A stretch of DNA of 64,000 nucleotides, taken from contig AP031354.1 in NCBI GenBank assembly GCA_037833965.1, positions 1,156,001 to 1,220,000 of the forward strand, read 5' to 3'. The stretch is from Marchantia polymorpha subsp. ruderalis. Lineage: Eukaryota; Streptophyta; Marchantiopsida; Marchantiales; Marchantiaceae. Positions 1-12,715 of this stretch are shown in pieces. The notes under the pieces are model-generated. The model ran no database searches, was not told the origin of the DNA, and saw nothing but the letters and a program-made list of their open reading frames with translations. Both the position numbers and the translations under genes were made by a program. Each line of letters begins with the position of its first letter. Within the stretch, counting starts at the first letter, position 1.

Positions 1-2700
1 TGATTGAATCGCTGGTGTTTCGACACACTCCTACAATATGACGAAGATACAGAACATTTGGGTGAATAATGAGGAGGACCTCATTCCCCGCGCAGGACAC
101 GGTCAACTACCGTACACAATTGTCGGCCCCGTTGAATTGGATAGTCATATAATCTGGGAGCAGTATTGCGATTCTCGATGAATGTATTTTCCCACATATC
201 TCCACTAAGTTGCGTATCCATTATATCCATGCAAGCGTACTATTGTTCCACATAATCAACCCTCCAGAAGGTCGAGGAATTTTGAGTCAAAATTCCTCGG
301 AGTCAAAATTTTTGACTCCTGGTTTTTGAGCTGATGCATAATATAGAATCCTTGACCATCATTCCTCCGCAACTCCTGAACCTTCGTATTGAGTTGTATA
401 AAGAGCCGGTTTTTCAATGCAGTGCAGGCAATTGAGTTACCTCATGGAATCACCCAACAAAAATGCCAGTGCCAAGCGATGCCTCGACTAACATTTTGTG
501 AAAGTGGGGTGGAATATATGTACTTACAACACATCTTTGAAAACTACAGGTTCCAAAGATACGAGTTGGCAACTTGGTGCATTCCCAGCAACGCGGTAAA
601 CAATCTATGAGCTAACCAAAGGCTGGATGTTTATTACTTGGATACGGATACTAGTAGTTCAAGTAATTCCTTCAACATCGAGTGCAAGTTTGGATACTTC
701 TACGACAGGGCTGGCCCTAACTGGCTTCATGATTTTATATGGGAGAAGTCTAATCGAATATATATATATTATGTACACTAGATAGCCATAGATGTCGGGT
801 AGTACTTTGGGATATATTGATTGGCTGATAAGAAAATGGGTTGCATGCAAATTCCGACCTGACTGAACGTTAATGCACATATTATGACTAAAGTAAATGG
901 AACACGTAAAAATCACTTTGCAGTCTCCTACTCTACACGTCATACCTGGCCACGGGGCCGAATTATATGACTTTACAGCAAATTGGACTCACTGAAAGTT
1001 GGACATCACACCCAAGCCCAGAATTTCAGTCCCACGCGCACTAGTACTATGGAATCTTTAAGAAGGCATTCTTTATTTTAGATCAGGTCGTTTGGTTTTT
1101 CTCTAATATGGGAGACATGGATTACGCTCCCGACCAGTGTTCGCAACGGTGTACACAAATGTGCTGCAAAGATGGTAGTCTTCCTCTCCTTGACATCCAT
1201 CTAACCACATTGCATCTACATACCATGACAGTTACTCAAGTGATTGACTTGCAGAGGTGTTTTGGCGCATTTTGCTCTATGGCATGGCAGTGGCTTTCTT
1301 ATTCCCAGTATCGAGAGCTCTTGGCCTACACAATCGAGTCAAACACACAACTACCTCTCAAAGTGAGTTGCATACTCCCTTCACTTAGGTTCATTGCAAG
1401 AAGAGAACGACCTTGTTTTACAGAAAATGGTTCCAACTGTTAATAATGGTTAACAACATGCCGACTGACTGGCATGCTGTTTACAGGCGTCGTTCAACCG
1501 AAAAGGTGACGTTTAACGTTCAGGCCTGCTGCACACAGAACCTTCAACGCTGTAACCGTCAAGTGTGGAAGTTACTGATGACATACTATTCAAGTGCAAC
1601 GATTTACAAGTACAAAAGTCGACAGAGATTGTAGCTACTCCGACTTGTCATATACGCGCACAAGCAGCAAAAGTAACCAAATTCTTCATAAGCCTTGAAA
1701 CATACAAACTAGTCTAGTCAAATCATTTCAAGGTAACGTCACATGACAGCAGTAAAAAAAACTCCATGGACGCGTATGCTGTATACGGCAAGACTTCTTG
1801 AAAGTCTACTCATCAGTGAGCGGACAGACTGTATTCCAATTTTTCCCCTCCCTTATCAGGAGTAGCCAAAGCTTTATGACGCAAGAAGATAAGACGAGTG
1901 ATGAGCTTATAAAATACACTATACTCCTTATGATAGGCCATGATCTCAACTGTGATTCTCAGTAAAAGCCGTCCGATCGAAGCTATTATCTTCCTCTAGA
2001 CTGCCTTGCCTTCGAATATTTCAACCCTTTAATCTGAAGGCATGCTCGTCTCAGATTATCATTCTGTCGCATTCTCTGCCTGATCCCCCACATGTTCTTC
2101 AATGCAGGTCACATATGGATACGACGGGGCAGTTGGAACCCAATGATCCGCCGCGCCAATCAAAACGAAGCTTCAAAGCAATAGCCAGCTTGACGACAGA
2201 CGAGAAGATTGTAAGCTCTCACTCTTCACCCGGACAAACTTTCTTCGTCAAGCAGAAGCGATGTGTTGAGGAACTTGACTTAGCTGCAACAAAATCGTAC
2301 ACAAGAGATATAGCACATGGTCACAGAGAGAAACCACTTGGATGCTGGAGATGGCAAATGAGGATCTCTAGTAGGTACGGTAAAGCAACTTAAAAGGGGT
2401 AAAGCACACGAATTTAAGAAGTGAAACAATATACATACAACTTACGTATTTTATCTAAGCATGAACAAGTGTCGAAGGATGAATGAAATCAAAGCTTCAG
2501 GGTAGCAAGCGGAAAAGGTCAGGTCGATATGGATAATGTGGTTATCCTTCTACCAACATTCAAGAAACTTGTATAAAACAGGAAACTACCTCTCCCAACC
2601 AACAATTGTGCCTTCCATTGTCGTGACACAGGGCTGAAGGTTTTCGGTCTTTCAACTGGACTATAATTTTCTTTAGGTCAATAAAGGCTCTATCCAGAAG
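1..2700. other. intergenic, no supported gene
   Basis: I see no recognisable protein domain, RNA gene or clear exon chain here. Open frames of 60-110 codons exist (for example at 1108-1443 and 2115-2393 on the plus strand), but they lack recognisable motifs and flanking splice signals that build a longer frame. The stretch from about 2.1 to 2.7 kb may include the 3' end of the minus-strand RWD gene next door, whose last exon is not settled. Confidence 0.5.
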
Positions 2701-2708
2701 CATATCTT

Positions 2709-4174
2709 TCAACAGGGCCAGGCTCTACAACTTAGTAACAGAAGACAAGCTGCATTATATTCAGTTCGTACAGAGCTTAGACTTACGTGAGAGATAATTT
2801 GAACCCAATTCCATCCTCGAGGTTTTTCGGCATTTGCACCAAATTTGTCATAAAACCGACGCTTCTGAGCTTTGGTGAGCTTATCCTTGTCCTTGGGTTC
2901 TTTTTTTCCCGTATTTTTCGTGTCCTTTGCACCTCCAGAATCTTCATGTTCGTCCTTCTCATCCTGCAAGACAGGGCTCCAAGATGTAACTATTTTTTTA
3001 ACAGCAAGATAAAAGCATCTACACGTAACCTGAAAAATTTGAGTACGTAGCTGTCAATGGGTCAGCTACAAGAAATAGAAATACAGGCTACATATCATAA
3101 CCATGATAAACCTACACGTACTACAGTAAACCATATTGCTTCAAAGCTGGCCTCACAATCCCAAAGAGTTGCAATCGTTATTACTTCTCATAATACAAAA
3201 GCTTTCAACCGTATAAAGAAATCGACTCCCTCGCTACTTGATAAGTTCCGAACCTAAACTCAAGGACAATTGTGGGAACACACCTGAAAAGTAACAACGG
3301 GTTTTGAGGCGTAAAATTCCGGTAGCTTCTCTTTCAACCACTCCACCAAAGCGTAGCACATGCTCTCGCCTAATTGCTCTGAGGCCTGCAGCAGTGAACG
3401 ATATATAGTGAGTCCACACAGCAGTTAAGTGTTGCGGATGGGAGGAGTCTGTGAGCCTGATATATAGTCAAACGGCATGGCAGACGGCTAGGGGATGCCA
3501 ACAGAGAGGCTTCTTCCGAGTTGTCGAGAACACTCTGCAGACTACCATCTATCTTGGCAGATCCGACAGTAAATTTATGAGAGGGAGTATCACCAGTGCG
3601 ACTGAACTCTCCTACGAGCGCGCAAATTCGCTGAAGCAGGACAGTATGCATTTCAAAGGAGATGATGACACTGCGATAGCTTCTGAATGCATTTAAATCC
3701 AAAATTTATAAGGAGAGAAACGAAGAAATAAAACACATCCTCCATTTCAGTACACATACAATTTAAACAATGTGAATCAAGCACATATCGCAACACAGAA
3801 TAACAGTACTTCAATCTTGTGGGTAAAAACAACACGAAAGACAGAAAAACACATTTGCAATTTGTCAGAGATGCGAATAGCATGAATTTCCTCCCGGCCG
3901 ATACCTGCTGCTGAAGACCTTCGATGATAGCCTTCTTTACAAAATCGGGGTACTTGCTGTTATTAATGTTTGCTAGATCAAATTCAGGGACCTTATCCGG
4001 GTACCCTGAGGGCAGCTCAATGTCCAAAAACAGGGGAGGTGGCGAATTCGCTTCATCTCCCTCATCGACAGACGGATCGATTCGCAGCCGAAACCGATGG
4101 TCGTTGATCTTGCTGTAACTGTCGTAAAAGATGGATTCCAACGCCAGTAGCTCTTCCTCTACGACGTCATCCAT
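2709..4174 (-). CDS. RWD domain-containing protein (RWDD4-like)
   Basis: The start codon is at 4174-4172. Three exons join in phase: 4174-3905 (90 aa), 3385-3284 (34 aa) and 2963-2787 (59 aa), all with GT/AG borders. Exon 1 opens with an acidic EEELLALESIF helix and carries the RWD core with its YPDKVPEF turn (the conserved YPxxxP signature). Exon 2 has CYALVEWLKEKL, the helix that closes the RWD fold. Exon 3 is lysine-rich and has KLTKAQKRRFYDKFG followed by PRGWNWVQIISH, the tail typical of RWDD4-type proteins, which normally ends ...HLSKTG. The terminal exon is unresolved: either the frame reads through to a stop at 2709, or the strong donor after the His codon is used and a short last exon follows. 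RWD domains are protein-interaction modules (GCN2-, E2- and RING-associated). The exact role of this plant member is not known to me. Confidence 0.82.
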
Positions 4175-7100
4175 ACCTGCCCTAAGCTCAGAAAAAGCAA
4201 ACTCGACCTGAGAAGCTGAGTCAGAAGCAATTCAACAGAAGACTCAAATCAAACTCTAACCACACACACCGAGTGAACAAAAGCATCCTCATTTCAAATC
4301 ATAACAACCAAGTCAACTCGCGTGCATGACAGAAAACATCGCAACCTCCAGCTCGACTTATTCTCGCCTGATTCGTTCCCTACTGGTCAGAATTGTACCC
4401 GAAAGCTCACGCGTCGAAGAAATCAGTAGAAGGCCGTCAGATGCTAATCAAACTGAACGAAATCTCTTCAGCTTGCGTGGAGATCAGGACCTACTGTCCC
4501 CACAAAGCTTAGCAGCGAAATTCGGGGCACTCCATGACGAGCATTGGACTCGCCCTAAAACCGGCACACATTCTCCGACCCCTTTTCGAAGGCGAACTGT
4601 TGCTCGCTCGCTTCTCTGAGTTTGTACACAATTGGACCCACCGGAAACACACCACACTCTCTCTGGTCTTCATTCTCGACGAAGATTGTGTGACCTTTAG
4701 AAGAACCTAGCACCGATTCTCGGGTACAATATTGCCATACGACTTCGCTACGCAGCACCCCCGACATTGGTACAGCACCTCGGGCCCACAGACGTTGTCC
4801 CCAACTTTGCAAAGCTCAGTTTTCGACCATATCTCTTCGCATTTTCATTTTGCCAAAGCCGCAAATTCAATAATGTCATGTGCAATATGGAGCCGTATCT
4901 TCCCACAAAGAATGTCAATGTCTAAATCTCAATCAATTAGGACAGAAACAGCTTCACTATGCTGTACTAGCATGCAATGCAAGGAAACAGACATCATGCG
5001 CGCATCAATCACATGAAAGTCAAAATATATAAAAGCTTCGATAGTAATCCAAATCCCTCTGCTTGTGGAAAGAAATCTTAACTTCATCGTTATTGCTGGA
5101 CATGTTTTATTATAATTTTCATGAAAGTAGACAATAAACTACTGAACACAAAAATATGTTATATTATCGTTTTGACGTCTGATAATTTATTATTGAATCC
5201 ACTTTGAACATGTCCTATCTAAATCACTAAAAGATAAACTGCATGTATTTCAGAGTAAAATCTTTTGTTATGTTTGGATTGAATGCGATCATATATTATT
5301 TCATCAAATGTAGTGTATTCAGTTTACAAAATAGAATACAACGTTGTCTTTGATTTAGTTTAACGTTTGAAACAAAAGTAAACCCTACAATATTGTTTGA
5401 CTTTTATTTTACATTCTAAAAAATCTTTTGTAATAAATCAATGTGAAAGTGAACAATATAACTCATGTTTCAAACATAAATTTCATAATAAACTTATACA
5501 TAGAACATATCATTCAATTCATAGGATTTTTATTTGATGATAAATTTTTTCTAGTTTTTTGCTACACTAATTTGATTTGTGTTACATGATCTTTTTATCC
5601 TAAACATCTATCTCATCATCACAATCTACATAAGCCAAAATATACATTTTCCAGTGAAAAATAATACCATTTGATTATTTGATTAAATTTATGTTTATTG
5701 CGTGATTCTTTAAATCTATAATTTAATCACAATGACTGTTTAAAATGTGTGTTTCTACAATCTGATTTTTTCCTTTAAAAATATGAAAATATATATTTAA
5801 TAAAATAAGATATTAATTATTTATAAATACATCATTTCTATTTAATTTCTATGCTGATATATCATTTTTCGTACTTCAATTCTTTGCATATAATATTTCT
5901 ATTGCATGCAACTACTGTGTGCTGCGTAAATGACTTACATAGTTAGATAATATTACATCATTTTTATGTATATAGTCTCCTATCACTATAAATGTTCAGA
6001 TATAATTCTGAATACACATGATATAAAAAGATCTGATATGTAAATAATAGATTTCATTTCTAGTTAAAAATGACAGTTTATAGCCAATTCAGACTTAAAG
6101 TTTACGAAAAAGCACACCCAGGTTGGAAGGGCCAAAGGCAGGAGCGCTTTCAAACGTTCATTGTAGTATCAGATCCGGCAGCAGCCCGCAGGGCTGTTGG
6201 GAATCCTCCTGCTAAAACTAGGTACTAAGAGTGACAGGAGGTATGGGATTATTATTTTAAAAAAAAATTAATGTTAAAAAACAAAACTTTGAAACTAAAA
6301 GCTAAATAATATCATGAGAATTTTGATCTATATCGACTGCGTATATAGAAAATGTTTCAATTTGAATCCTTGAGAAGATGAATAATCATCGATTTTCTAA
6401 ATTATGTATATTTGAAAGAAAGACTGTATTTTTTTATCAAATATTTAAATAATAATTCAAGAATTGATTACTTGTATTCATTATGCATGATTTTTACTAC
6501 TTTAGTAATAATGAAATTAGTAACAAAAATAATGATTGTGCTATTTACGATAACTAAATTCAACATACATTATATGACATAAACTATTAATAACTAACTA
6601 GAATAACAGTAAAATGAGAGAAATTAACAAGAAATGGGTCAATTCTTAACACTTAGCTTCAATTTCATGAAAGAATAAGAGAATCAGTTTTTTATTGGAA
6701 TCAAGAAAATTTCATGAGAGCTATCTATGCTAAAAGCACATAATTGAGGAGAGCAAACAACAACCGGTCCAGCAGCAAAAAATGAAAATTTTGAACGAAA
6801 AATGAAAAAAAATTCTCATTCTTAACTTAAAATCATAGTTTTGAAAATCTGTATTTCAAAATTATCATATAATCTTCAATCAAAATTTGTGTAATTACGA
6901 ATTTGTTTTTATACATTAATTAAAAATGAATTATTTCACCTATATTTATTTACAAGTTTCTACAATTAAGAAAAAAATTGATTAAATGCAAATTTTTTCC
7001 TAAATATCATGTAATTTTTTCTTCATCATCAAACAGATCTTATATAATTTTCAAATAAATTCAGCCCTGGTATTCCAAAATACATGTTATGAACTATGTG

Positions 7101-7549
7101 CAAAAGGGCCAATGCCCACGTGTACCTTTGTACATTGTCTTTTCAAAAAGGTGACAAGATTTATCATACATTAAGCAATTTCCTAAAGAGTTTGGAAACA
7201 TGCAGAGCAGTTAAAATTAGTAATTACATATAGATTAATAATTTCAAAAAGATAGATTATATATAAAATTTTAATAAAAAATTATCGATTTTATTTCATA
7301 AAAAAATAAAATCATATTATACTATATATGATCATAGCTAGAATGTGATATCATTAATTAGTCTAAAAATATGGATTATATATGAAAATATAATTGAGAG
7401 TTTTTTATTTTTTTTAATACAAAATTAAATTCTTTAAGCTCCATTTTTAATCTCTTAGAAAAAAAGTTGAAAAGATTTCAAAAGAATCTGTATATTATGC
7501 TAGTACAATATTATAATCATATAGCATAGCACGGGACGTCATAGCATGA
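4175..7549. other. promoter side of RWD gene, then AT-rich desert
   Basis: The first few hundred bases upstream of the RWD start are of ordinary base composition and probably hold its promoter and 5' UTR. From about 5.05 kb on, the sequence becomes strongly AT-rich with no gene. One exception is the short GC-richer ORF at 6070-6228, listed separately. Confidence 0.5.
6070..6228 (+). pseudogene. GC-richer 52-codon ORF in AT desert, possibly a P450 (CYP97-like) fragment
   Basis: An ATG-initiated frame of 52 codons with a sharp local rise in GC, bounded on both sides by AT-rich sequence. The middle reads FQTFIVVSDPAAARRAV. This resembles the N-terminal region of plant CYP97-type cytochromes P450, where a similar VVSDP motif is followed by an A-x-x-x-V/L helix. 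The haem-binding and I-helix regions are absent. It is probably a captured or relic exon rather than a gene. The P450 link rests on a short motif and is weak. Confidence 0.25.
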
Positions 7550-7566
7550 GCTGGCATAGCTCAGTT

Positions 7567-7599
<33 letters not shown>

Positions 7600-7623
7600 G
7601 AGGTTCGACCCCTCCTGCTAGCG
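7550..7623 (+). tRNA. tRNA-Asn (anticodon GTT)
   Basis: The sequence folds as a complete cloverleaf. The acceptor stem GCTGGCA pairs with TGCTAGC (one G-T pair), the D arm carries AGCTCAGTTGGTTAGAGC, the anticodon stem TGTGG/CCACA encloses loop CTGTTAA with anticodon GTT at 7584-7586, and the T arm GGAGG/CCTCC encloses TTCGACC. There is no intron. It matches the nuclear-encoded cytosolic plant tRNA-Asn rather than an organellar one. The usual T-loop TTCGAAC reads TTCGACC here, and the acceptor stem differs slightly from the common GCTGGAA form but stays paired, so it looks functional. It sits alone in AT-rich sequence. Confidence 0.95.
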
Positions 7624-7784
7624 GAGTTGAAAGATCCATCCTAGAGTAACTTTTTTCATGAGAACTTTGGTGAAAATTAAATTAACAATTTTTATATTCT
7701 AAATTAAGTTCATTATGCAAATTATTATATTATTTCACACTAATTAACATTAATTTGCTTTGATACTCAAAGTTATCTTTGAGG

Positions 7785-7965
7785 GTTGTTATTCACGCTG
7801 CAGCGCCGTCATTTTTCCATCCAGCTTGCCTTTCAGCTGACAATCAACAAGTCGCAGGGGCAGACGACGAGCCAAGTTGCTGTCCACCAGCCGTAGCCAA
7901 TGTTCACCCGCAGACAACTCTATGTCACGCTTTCTGGGACAACGCTCATTGAAACTGCTCTGCAA
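7785..7965 (+). mobile_element. Helitron helicase (PIF1-like) C-terminal remnant
   Basis: A GC-richer island translates on the plus strand to a stretch containing LAFQLTINKSQGQT and, after one in-frame stop, RRQLYVTLSGTT. These are helicase motif V/VI-like blocks of Helitron RepHel and related PIF1 helicases (family pattern: AF.MTINKSQGQT ... QLYVALSR.T). Only about 60 codons are recognisable. The Rep endonuclease part, the rest of the helicase and the CTRR/hairpin terminus were not found in the surrounding AT-rich DNA. It is an old, broken rolling-circle DNA transposon. The sharp GC contrast suggests the flanks have drifted to AT. Confidence 0.7.
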
Positions 7966-9191
7966 GTAATGATCTCATACAACAAAACGTTTTGGTGATG
8001 GCAAATTGAATGTAGATTACGGAGATACATAAGTAATACATTTTTATCCACGTCCAAACCTACTCCTTGTGTAAATATAGTTAATATGTATCTTTATATC
8101 ATAAGTTGATTACCTTATTATTTATTTTGAAGAATGTTTAGAATCCATTTATACCAATTTAACGAGTCTAAACTGTTATTTAAACTATGTTATACCGTAA
8201 AAAACTCACAAGTAAGATGCATGATTGACGTATAAATATATGAAATGTTTAATTTTACATGAAAAATGTATATAACCATAGCATCAAAACTATTTTACAC
8301 TATTTTATGTACAACAAAACATTTCAAGAATTGTGCAATAGTTGTTTTCATATCAAAAAATACATTAGTATTATTGTATTGAATATTTTTTGTTGTGCTT
8401 GTGAAATTCAACACATCAAATTGTCATTATCTTTTGTTCATCGACTCTAACACTATATAAGAAATTATCAAAGTTGACAAGAAGGTTGTTATGAATAACT
8501 GATGATCATGACCCGTTTTTTTTGCATGGAACGATTTGCTTACGAACTTTTGGCATGTAATCATATATTTCAATTAAGAAATAATGTAATTGAATATCAC
8601 ATTGATTTTTTATTAAATATCGTTCATTGATATGACATAAACATGTAGATTATACTATGTAGATAGTGGAGAAAATCAGATGCATTAGTAATATTAAACG
8701 TTTTCACAATATCGAGGCTAGTTTCTGGGTAGAAGTAGCTCCATTGTCATCCATGTCCCGATTAATTAGTTTAATGTAAAGTCTTACTTGCCAACTTGGG
8801 AAGCCGCCACTTATTGTTAAGTCATGTCTCGATATCCGAACTCCGGCCCGTAGTCCACGCTTTTGGTGTCTAGCCGCTCATCTTACCCGTCTGGATTCAC
8901 CCTGTAGGACTTCAGATGGGTCTTCCCAGGCTCTATTAGTCGGTAAGTACCGAAGCCCGAAGGCTGCCTATCCTGACTATCCTGACGTCAACTTGGCAGT
9001 GCAGGATTAGTTAGAAGAAGTTGCATACTACAGTCTGGTTTCCGGCGATCGAAGACGAATCGACTAGTCTCGGAGAAATCTCAGCGCAGCAGCCATTGGT
9101 AATGCTCGTGTAGGTCGAATCAGGTGGTTCGCGATGAAACAGGCGTAATGTGGGATTTTAGTGATAGCAGACGAGAGCAGAAGGGAAGTGA
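7966..9191. other. AT-rich flank, then promoter region of RCE1/FACE2
   Basis: AT-rich sequence without coding signal continues to about 8.7 kb. From there to the start codon at 9192 the base composition returns to normal, and this stretch presumably holds the promoter and 5' UTR of the CAAX protease gene. I could not assign a TATA box or transcription start with confidence. Confidence 0.4.
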
Positions 9192-12100
9192 ATGGAAGCA
9201 ATGCAAAATGCTGCCCCGGCAGCCGCAGCAGATTTTGTCCCAGGCGAGATTTTTGCGAGGCTGAATGGTGCTATGGAGAAGAAGGGAGCAGCAGTGGGCG
9301 TCTGTGCCATGATGGCAGCGTCATACGTCGCAGTGTTATACTTACCTGCCATATTTCTACGCAGTCCCAAGTCTATACGTGAACACATGCTCCGCCGATT
9401 TGCCTGTGCTGCTGTGGCTTCAGCTCTGGCACCCATGTTGTGCTTTGCACTTCTGCCAGTACGTTTCTCATTCTGTTTTATGGTGCAAATGGCTACCGAT
9501 TGGACACCGAATTCAGATCAAACATGTTTTTGATAGCCTGGTGATCATATTAGAACTAATCAGGCGAATAATGTCTGACTGCTTTGCTCAATTCTTCCCC
9601 AAACGAGTGCTGAATTGGACTTTGTGCACTCTCGAATACGGAATTAGATTGTCCGGTCAGTTACTATGGGAGCTTTCCCAGGCAGGAAATGCCACTGAAC
9701 TTGAAAATTTGCCCACTGAATTGAAACTGAGTATGCGATTTGATTTGTCAAAAGAATGCAGGCGTTGATGTGCCCTTGGTTGTTGAAGTATCTTAGCTGG
9801 ATAACGTCATGTACGTTGGTTTACATGGAAAGATTCTGACTATTGCGCGAGGGTCTAGACCCGGAGGATAGTGTCTTTGATTGGTTTAGAACATTGTCAT
9901 CCTGTTAGAAAAACGGTTGATGATGGCTTATACAGGGAATTCGAACGTGTTGTTGCTCCCATTTTCTTTTGAGGTCAATTTCTTTTATCTCTGCTGAATT
10001 GTCAGGGCTGAAGCCCAAACATTATTTTCGGAGAGCTGGACGAAATATCTCTTGAGAACTGGTAGCACTTGATATTTGTAATCTTCTGTGTTGGATTGAG
10101 ACCTCCGGAACACTTTGCCTTATGCAGGACCATCCGCGCTGGGACTCCGATCCTAGTATTGTGCTTGAAATATTTGGTCTGCGCACGCATCATCTGGTAC
10201 GAGTATGCAACCTTTAAGCAAATCTATCAATTTTCTTGCACTGGATTAGCCACTGAATTGTATTCACTTAAATGTGATATCAAGCATGTAATGTCTTCAA
10301 TCAGAAAGTAATTGTCCTATTTTGTTTCCTTCACTGTCATTGTGATCCAACTGACTTTCTTATTACAGTGGCAGGCCATTGTACTTCCTTGTCTCTTGAC
10401 TGGCATGCTCTATCTGGGGCCCTTGGTGTTGGCCTTTCTTGACTTGATTGAGTGGTGTTGGGCCGCGTCACATGGTGGGCTTATACGTCAAATATGTTCT
10501 GTTGTGGTAGTTAACGGAAAGAACATGGCCTCGGATGTGTTGGTGTGGCGAAACTGCCTTGTGGTAATCTTCTTTCTGTGTCTAAAATTTACTTTTGCTT
10601 CTTTTTCGAAAAGTGTATAAGTGAAACTACTCATGTCGGATGTGTGAGATGGCCACATGGGGTGTAGTGTTTTAGAGGTAGGTACTTTGCCAACCTAAAG
10701 TATAGTTCTTGACAGAGGAGAAATGTTAATAGGCAATGGAAGAGGTTCATGGATGGAAGTGCATATTGGCGTGTGACAGGCACCTGTTTCCGAAGAGTTA
10801 GTCTTCAGAGCGTGCATGGTTCCTCTGCTTTTGTGTGGTGGCTTCTCTACAACCGCCACAGTCTTCCTCTGTCCCATGTTCTTTGCGTTAGGTCGCTCCT
10901 GCTCACCTCCCGCAAGTTTGCACTGTGTTTTTGAATGTTATCATCAGTTGCAGTTCGCTGTTTACAGTTGACAAAGAGCAGGATTAGGTTGCCCTTTCAG
11001 CGATAATTTTCTCCGAGGTTTTAAAAACACTTACCTCTGTTTTTCACTTAAATCTTGAGTTTTCAGCCATCTGGTTTCATCGCCTCATGATGAAATCAAA
11101 ATGGAAGAGCTTTAGGCATATAGGCAATTCTAAAGATGTATTCAACAAGATTGCATCAATCTATTTGGTCATATATGCGGATACCAAAATCTCCGTCACC
11201 ACGACAATGTATTTGGAGACGCAGTTGGTTATAACTTATCAGCATGTGTAACGAACTAAATGTTGTCGCTGATGTCAATGCCTTTCGAACCTTTTTCTAT
11301 GCAGCCCACCTTCATCATTTTGGGGAGTTGATCACTAGACAGAAGCAGGTGATATCTACTGCAGCCCTAATTGTTGGTAAGTTTCTCGAAGATCTAACCT
11401 CGATTTGAGATTTGCATTTTATTGACTGCACATCCGTCTTTATTTGCTCGTTGAGTGTTTTTTTGGATGATGTTCACAACATACATCATCATCTTCTTCT
11501 TCAGGTAGCAAATATGTAATTTATGATGACAAGCGTCATGGCTTTCTGCAAAAGATGTGTGGTCTGCATTATCACGGAATTTCAGTTATTCTGAAATTCG
11601 CTCAGCTTAAAAGTTCCTTGTCATTCAATAGTCCCTACCTGTTTGGTGTGTTTCAGTTATAGAGAATCTCAAGCGCATCAGTATTTCTGGGAACTTGCCC
11701 TTCCACTAAAACTCTATTTTCCCCAAAAGAGTTTGTGTTGATTGACCGAGCGGTTTTTAAGCTGGAAATGGCTCTGTCTGCCTGCGGAAGCTAGAAGTAG
11801 TGTGGATCATAGATCTGAGGCACATTTCTAATTCTAGGATTCTGTTTAGAAAGAAGAAGAAGGACCAATCATTTGTGAAATCAGCAAGTTTAACGCAAGT
11901 AATAAACCAATAGGTTAGAAGCGAAGTTCATGTGCTCACATATAGGTGACACTGTTCCTATACACCAGTATTTGTCAACTGATTACGTCCAACTTTATAT
12001 AAAAGACATCCAAATTTATATGCGTCTTACCTTGTTTTACAGGAATGCAATTAGGTTACACTACAGTGTTTGGATGGTACGCAACATTTCTCTATCAGCG

Positions 12101-12592
12101 GACTGGTAAAATATAGCGACATACAACCTGTTATAAGTTCTTTGCATTTATTTGAAAAAGCATTTGTGTGTTTTTCTTTCTGATTTTGGGTGTGAGTTGC
12201 TTACTGCTTACTTCTTCTTACTTTTATGACAGGTCATTTAATTGCTCCTATCGTTGCTCATATTGTCTGCAACATAATGGGATTACCCAACGTAGACGAG
12301 GCCTTGGCATCCTCACATCGAAGAGGTAAATTGAACGACGAGCATGGTTCTCTGATGTGATGAGCAACGGAATTTGACCAGACTGCACATCATTGGGTTC
12401 GGTTGTTCAAAGCTCTGAAATGCGTTGTTTTGTTTTGCAGTTTTATTCGTCGCCTACGTAGTAGGATTGGTGGGGTTCTTCCTGGTTCTTGGCCCATTGT
12501 CAGATCCAAGGTTTTTCAACGAAGGAGGTGATAGTAGAGGATGTGACTGCTGGTCTGGGTTCTGCAAGTGGACTGCTCCTCAAAAGCTATAA
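9192..12592 (+). CDS. RCE1: CAAX prenyl protease 2 (type II, RCE1/FACE2)
   Basis: Eight exons give a closed 340-aa frame: 9192-9458, 10128-10196, 10369-10563, 10780-10891, 11305-11376, 12043-12105, 12233-12325 and 12441-12592 (stop 12590-12592). All borders are GT/AG and all phases agree. The protein is a multi-pass ER membrane metalloprotease-like enzyme that removes the -AAX tripeptide from prenylated CAAX proteins such as ROP GTPases. Diagnostic sites are the paired glutamates in SEELVFRA (residues 182-183), AHLHH (215-219), GYTTVFGWY and GHLIAPIVAHIVCN with His269 and Asn273. These correspond to the catalytic Glu, His, His and Asn of the ABI/CPBP family. Exon 3 carries the VWRN motif that precedes the catalytic segment. 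The length matches plant FACE2. A C-terminal Cys-rich tail (CDCWSGFCKW) resembles the plant form. The start is the first ATG giving the expected N-terminal transmembrane segment. Confidence 0.95.
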
Positions 12593-12615
12593 GAACTTCT
12601 ACCTCATCTTTTGAG

Positions 12616-12715
12616 ACCTCATTCAAAGGGTTCAGTGACAGTACATACTTTTAAGCCCTTTGTCAAACCTCATTCAAAGGGTTCATGACAGTACATACTT
12701 TAAAGCCCTTTGTCA
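12616..12715 (+). repeat. 50-bp tandem repeat in the RCE1 3' UTR, two copies
   Basis: Two near-identical direct copies (12616-12666 and 12667-12715) start with ACCTCATTCAAAGGGTTCA and end with AAGCCCTTTGTCAA. They differ by a two-base indel and one substitution. They begin 24 bases after the RCE1 stop codon and so probably lie in its 3' UTR. Each copy contains AAAGGG...CCCTTT, so each may form a hairpin. Confidence 0.85.
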
